Shown: positions 61,388-64,000 of the stretch, one piece after another | Layout: each line of letters opens with the position of its first letter | How positions within the stretch are numbered: position 1 is the stretch's first letter | NCBI RefSeq assembly: GCF_003219795.1 | Contig: NZ_QJVC01000004.1 | Span: 62,001-126,000 of the forward strand | DNA from: Arthrobacter psychrolactophilus | Lineage (GTDB): Bacteria > Actinomycetota > Actinomycetes > Actinomycetales > Micrococcaceae | Reading direction: 5' to 3' | Length of the DNA: 64,000 bases | Made by a program: the position numbers and the translations under genes | Notes under the pieces: generated by a model | Databases searched by the model: none | Told to the model about the DNA's origin: nothing | The model's input: only the letters and a program-made list of their open reading frames with translations

Positions 61388-63025
61388 ATGAGCGCAACTC
61401 TTGTCGCAAAGGACCTTTCCGGAGGCCACGCACACCGCACCCTTTTCTCTAACCTCTCCTTCACCGTTGCACCCGGCGATGTCATTGGCGTCGTGGGCGC
61501 CAATGGTGCCGGTAAGTCGACCCTGTTGGGACTCTTGGCCGGCGCCACAACACCGCAGGGCGGCACCGTCAGTACGGCTCCCTCGGATGCTTTTGTTGGC
61601 TGGCTGCCGCAGGAACATGAACGCATTGAAGGCGAAACCATCGCCGATTACCTTGGCCGCCGGACGGGTTGCACCGCCGCCACGATTGCCATGGAAAGTT
61701 CCGCCGAGGCGCTCGGCTCGGGCAAAACTGAAGATGACGATCGCTACGCGGCCGCTCTGGATCACTGGCTCGCCTGCGGTGCCGCGGATCTCGATGACCG
61801 TATCCCGGCAACGTTGGCCGAGCTAGGCCTTGAGGTAGGTCCCGAGGCGCTCATGACAGGCCTCTCCGGTGGACAAACCGCACGGGTGGCGCTGGCGGCC
61901 CTCCTGCTGAGCCGCTTCGACATCGTGCTCCTTGACGAGCCCACCAATGACCTTGATCTGGCAGGTCTGGCCCGCCTCGAGGAATTTGTGAAGGGCCTGC
62001 GCGGCGGCGTGGTTCTGGTCTCGCACGACCGCGAGTTCCTGGCTCGCTGCATCACCTCGGTCGTGGAGCTCGACCTGGCGCAGAACAAGGTGGCCGTGTA
62101 CGACGGCGGATACGATTCCTTCCTCGAGGAGCGCGCCATCGCCAAGCGCCACGCCCGCGAGGCCTATGACGAGTTTGCCGATAAGAAGGCTGACCTCGTG
62201 GGTCGCGCGCGGACGCAGCGTGAATGGAGCTCTCAGGGTGTTCGCAACGCCATGAAGAAGAACCCCGATAATGACAAGATTCGTCGTCGCGCCAGCTCGG
62301 AATCCTCCGAAAAGCAGGCGCAAAAGGTGCGGCAGATGGAATCGCGGATCGCCCGACTCGATGAGGTCGAGGAGCCGCGCAAGGAATGGGCCCTGCAATT
62401 CAGTATCGCCGCGGCTCCGCGCTCCAGCACCGTTGTGTCAACGCTCAACGAAGCCATCGTGCAGCAGGGTGACTTCACGATGGGGCCCGTTTCCTTGCAG
62501 GTCAATGCCGGTGAACGCATTGGCATCACCGGCCCTAACGGAGCAGGCAAGTCCACCTTGTTGAAGTTGCTGCTGGGCCGGACCACGCCGGATACCGGCA
62601 CCGCATCACTGGGCGCGAATGTGGCCATCGGTGAGATCGATCAGGCCCGTAGCCAATTCCCCGAAGGCGTCCCGCTAGGTGACGCCTTCGAGACCCTCGT
62701 CCCCGAGATGAATCAGGCCGAGGTCCGCACGCTGCTGGCAAAATTTGGGCTCAAGGCCGATCAGGTCACGAGCCCCGTCGGTGCGCTTTCCCCCGGTGAG
62801 CGCACCCGCGCCTCCCTGGCACTTTTGCAGGCCCGCGGCGTCAACGTCCTGGTACTCGATGAGCCCACCAACCACCTCGATCTGCCCGCCATTGAGCAGC
62901 TTGAAGAGGCCTTGGAAAGCTACGAAGGCACGCTGCTGCTGGTCACTCACGACCGCCGCCTGCTGGAAAACGTTGAGCTGGACACGCGCTGGTCGGTCTC
63001 CAATGGCATGGTCTCGGAGCTGTAG
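61388..63025 (+). CDS. ABC-F family ATPase
   Basis: A 545-aa soluble protein with two ABC ATPase domains in one chain and no membrane segments. Walker A motifs are 'GANGAGKS' (37-44) and 'GPNGAGKS' in the second half; signatures are 'LSGGQTARVALAALL' and 'LSPGERTRASLALLQ'; Walker B motifs read 'IVLLDEPTNDLDLAG' and 'VLVLDEPTNHLDLP'. A charged linker between them ('RRRASSESSEKQAQKVRQ') is the P-site-tRNA interaction motif region. ABC-F proteins act on the ribosome, some giving antibiotic resistance, others controlling elongation. Housekeeping or resistance cannot be told apart here. Confidence 0.93.
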   Translation: MSATLVAKDLSGGHAHRTLFSNLSFTVAPGDVIGVVGANGAGKSTLLGLLAGATTPQGGTVSTAPSDAFVGWLPQEHERIEGETIADYLGRRTGCTAATIAMESSAEALGSGKTEDDDRYAAALDHWLACGAADLDDRIPATLAELGLEVGPEALMTGLSGGQTARVALAALLLSRFDIVLLDEPTNDLDLAGLARLEEFVKGLRGGVVLVSHDREFLARCITSVVELDLAQNKVAVYDGGYDSFLEERAIAKRHAREAYDEFADKKADLVGRARTQREWSSQGVRNAMKKNPDNDKIRRRASSESSEKQAQKVRQMESRIARLDEVEEPRKEWALQFSIAAAPRSSTVVSTLNEAIVQQGDFTMGPVSLQVNAGERIGITGPNGAGKSTLLKLLLGRTTPDTGTASLGANVAIGEIDQARSQFPEGVPLGDAFETLVPEMNQAEVRTLLAKFGLKADQVTSPVGALSPGERTRASLALLQARGVNVLVLDEPTNHLDLPAIEQLEEALESYEGTLLLVTHDRRLLENVELDTRWSVSNGMVSEL

Positions 63026-63052
63026 AGCACAAGCACAGTCTGTACAGACAGC

Positions 63053-63085
63053 AATGCCCGGGATGCGCTTCGCATCCCGGGCATT
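63053..63085. terminator. bidirectional terminator between ABC-F and ccsB
   Basis: A perfect 15-bp stem AATGCCCGGGATGCG (63053-63067 and 63071-63085), 3-nt loop, between convergent genes. A smaller palindrome GTCTGTACAGAC lies just before it. Confidence 0.8.
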
Positions 63086-63107
63086 ACTACATCTACAAGA
63101 ACAGCAC

Positions 63108-64000
63108 TTAGCTGCCAACACCCGCGTAGGAGTGTAGACCCGAGAAGTACATGTTCACGATCGTGAAGTTAAAGACCACGCACAGGTAGCCAACAATCGA
63201 GAGCCAGGCAGCACGCGTGCCGGTCCAGCCCTTGGTGGCGCGGGCGTGCAGGTAGCCAGCGTAAACAACCCAAATCACGAAGGTCCAGACTTCCTTGGTG
63301 TCCCAGCCCCAGAAGCGGCCCCACGCCTTTTCAGCCCAGATGGAACCAAACATGAGCGTCAGGGTCCAGCCGACGAACGCAATTCCGTTGATCCGGTATG
63401 ACAGGTTTTCAAGGCTCAAGGCGTTCGGAACCAAGCGCATCACGGGCAGTTTGTCCTTCTTGCCCGAGGCGATCGCCACCTCACGGCGAGCCTGGAAAAG
63501 TTGCAGCACTGACATGGCAAATGTCAGCGTGAAGAACGCCGAGGAGAGTACCGCGATGGACACGTGAATGATGAGCCAGTAGCTCTGCAGTGCGGGCACG
63601 AGGTGACCCACGGGGGTCCAGAAGGCCACGGATGCGGCAACCACCATGAGCAGGATCAGGCCAACCACGAAGGTGCCGAGGAAGCGCAGGTCGCGACGCG
63701 TCAGAACCAAAAGGAACACGATGACAACGGCAAAGCTACCCGTTGTGCAGAATTCGTACATATTGCCCCACGGCACACGCCCGGCCGCCAGTCCGCGGAG
63801 GACCACAGCAAAACCCTGGACGACGGCGGCCACAACAGTCAGTGCCACGGCCACGCGAGCCACCACGCGGCGTTCCTTGCTGTAGCGCATGGAGTCACCG
63901 GCGGTGACGCCGTCGGAGCCGGAATGGGTCTTGCTGCTGGGACGCACGCCGCGGTCCTGCGGGCCGGTTTCCAGTCCCTGGCCTGTGGCGCCGCGAGCGT
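63108..64000 (-). CDS. ccsB: cytochrome c biogenesis protein CcsB (5' end cut off)
   Basis: A membrane protein of the CcsB/ResC type, part of the system II haem-delivery complex for cytochrome c maturation. The haem-handling motif 'WGWDTKEVW' lies in the C-terminal half, within 'GRFWGWDTKEVWTFVIW'. Seven or so hydrophobic segments are visible. The reading frame stays open to the right edge (a GTG at 63947 is the nearest internal start), so the N-terminus is outside the window; a normal CcsB is longer by some 40-60 residues. It converges with the ABC-F gene. Confidence 0.9.
   Translation of the reverse strand, partial: ARGATGQGLETGPQDRGVRPSSKTHSGSDGVTAGDSMRYSKERRVVARVAVALTVVAAVVQGFAVVLRGLAAGRVPWGNMYEFCTTGSFAVVIVFLLVLTRRDLRFLGTFVVGLILLMVVAASVAFWTPVGHLVPALQSYWLIIHVSIAVLSSAFFTLTFAMSVLQLFQARREVAIASGKKDKLPVMRLVPNALSLENLSYRINGIAFVGWTLTLMFGSIWAEKAWGRFWGWDTKEVWTFVIWVVYAGYLHARATKGWTGTRAAWLSIVGYLCVVFNFTIVNMYFSGLHSYAGVGS

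Overview
The window looks like a chromosomal segment of a high-GC Gram-positive actinobacterium, most likely an Arthrobacter-type Micrococcaceae. This is inferred from the GC-rich codon use, a mycothiol-dependent DinB-type enzyme, a RamB-type regulator beside aceA/aceB, RNase J, frequent GTG/TTG starts, several apparently leaderless starts and many long intergenic palindromes. I see no rRNA, tRNA, CRISPR array, insertion sequence or prophage. Almost all of the DNA is coding, and genes are in short operons on both strands.

Layout. 1-3.7 kb: a cut-off upstream gene, a GH76-type hydrolase, a YdeI-like protein, a VOC/degenerate-Nudix pair and an SRPBCC protein. 3.8-6.0 kb: tgt facing a YhhQ-type queuosine-precursor transporter, a salvage pair, with a hairpin and an out-of-frame leader ORF before the transporter. 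6.8-10.4 kb: an RpiR-type regulator with two inverted-repeat operators, an M20 amidohydrolase and a DUF3100 membrane protein in one transcription unit. 11.8-15.0 kb: a TasA-like exported protein and an unusual fusion of a SipW/ER-type signal peptidase to what looks like its own substrate (an internal SipW-type signal plus four Ig-like repeats). 15.1-19.0 kb: an MDR oxidoreductase and poorly characterised genes. 19.2-24.0 kb: the glyoxylate bypass (ramB, aceA, aceB), then a FrnE/DsbA-type protein.

24.9-35.1 kb: a carbohydrate catabolic locus made of an ABC importer (binding protein and two permeases), LacI and ROK regulators and, divergently, two TIM-barrel isomerases/epimerases and two Gfo/Idh/MocA oxidoreductases. 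35.6-41.4 kb: an FbpABC/AfuABC-like importer downstream of its own two-component system. 41.5-43.2 kb: RNase J. 43.5-51.4 kb: a mycothiol-type enzyme, a luciferase-like oxidoreductase, a 47-aa basic protein, an asymmetric heterodimeric ABC exporter and membrane proteins of unknown role. 51.6-58.0 kb: a second sugar locus (Gfo/Idh, ThuA, ABC importer, divergent LacI with two CRE-like operators). 58.0-60.9 kb: MarR, a luciferase-like oxidoreductase and an F420-reductase-like protein sharing a palindromic operator, plus OsmC. 61.4-64 kb: an ABC-F ATPase and the start-truncated ccsB.

The strongest candidates for something undescribed are the signal peptidase-substrate fusion with its TasA-like partner, the RpiR/M20/DUF3100 unit, the leader before the YhhQ gene, and a family of dispersed long palindromes that occur in convergent, tandem and divergent gaps. 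All identifications come from reading motifs and gene order; no database search was run.
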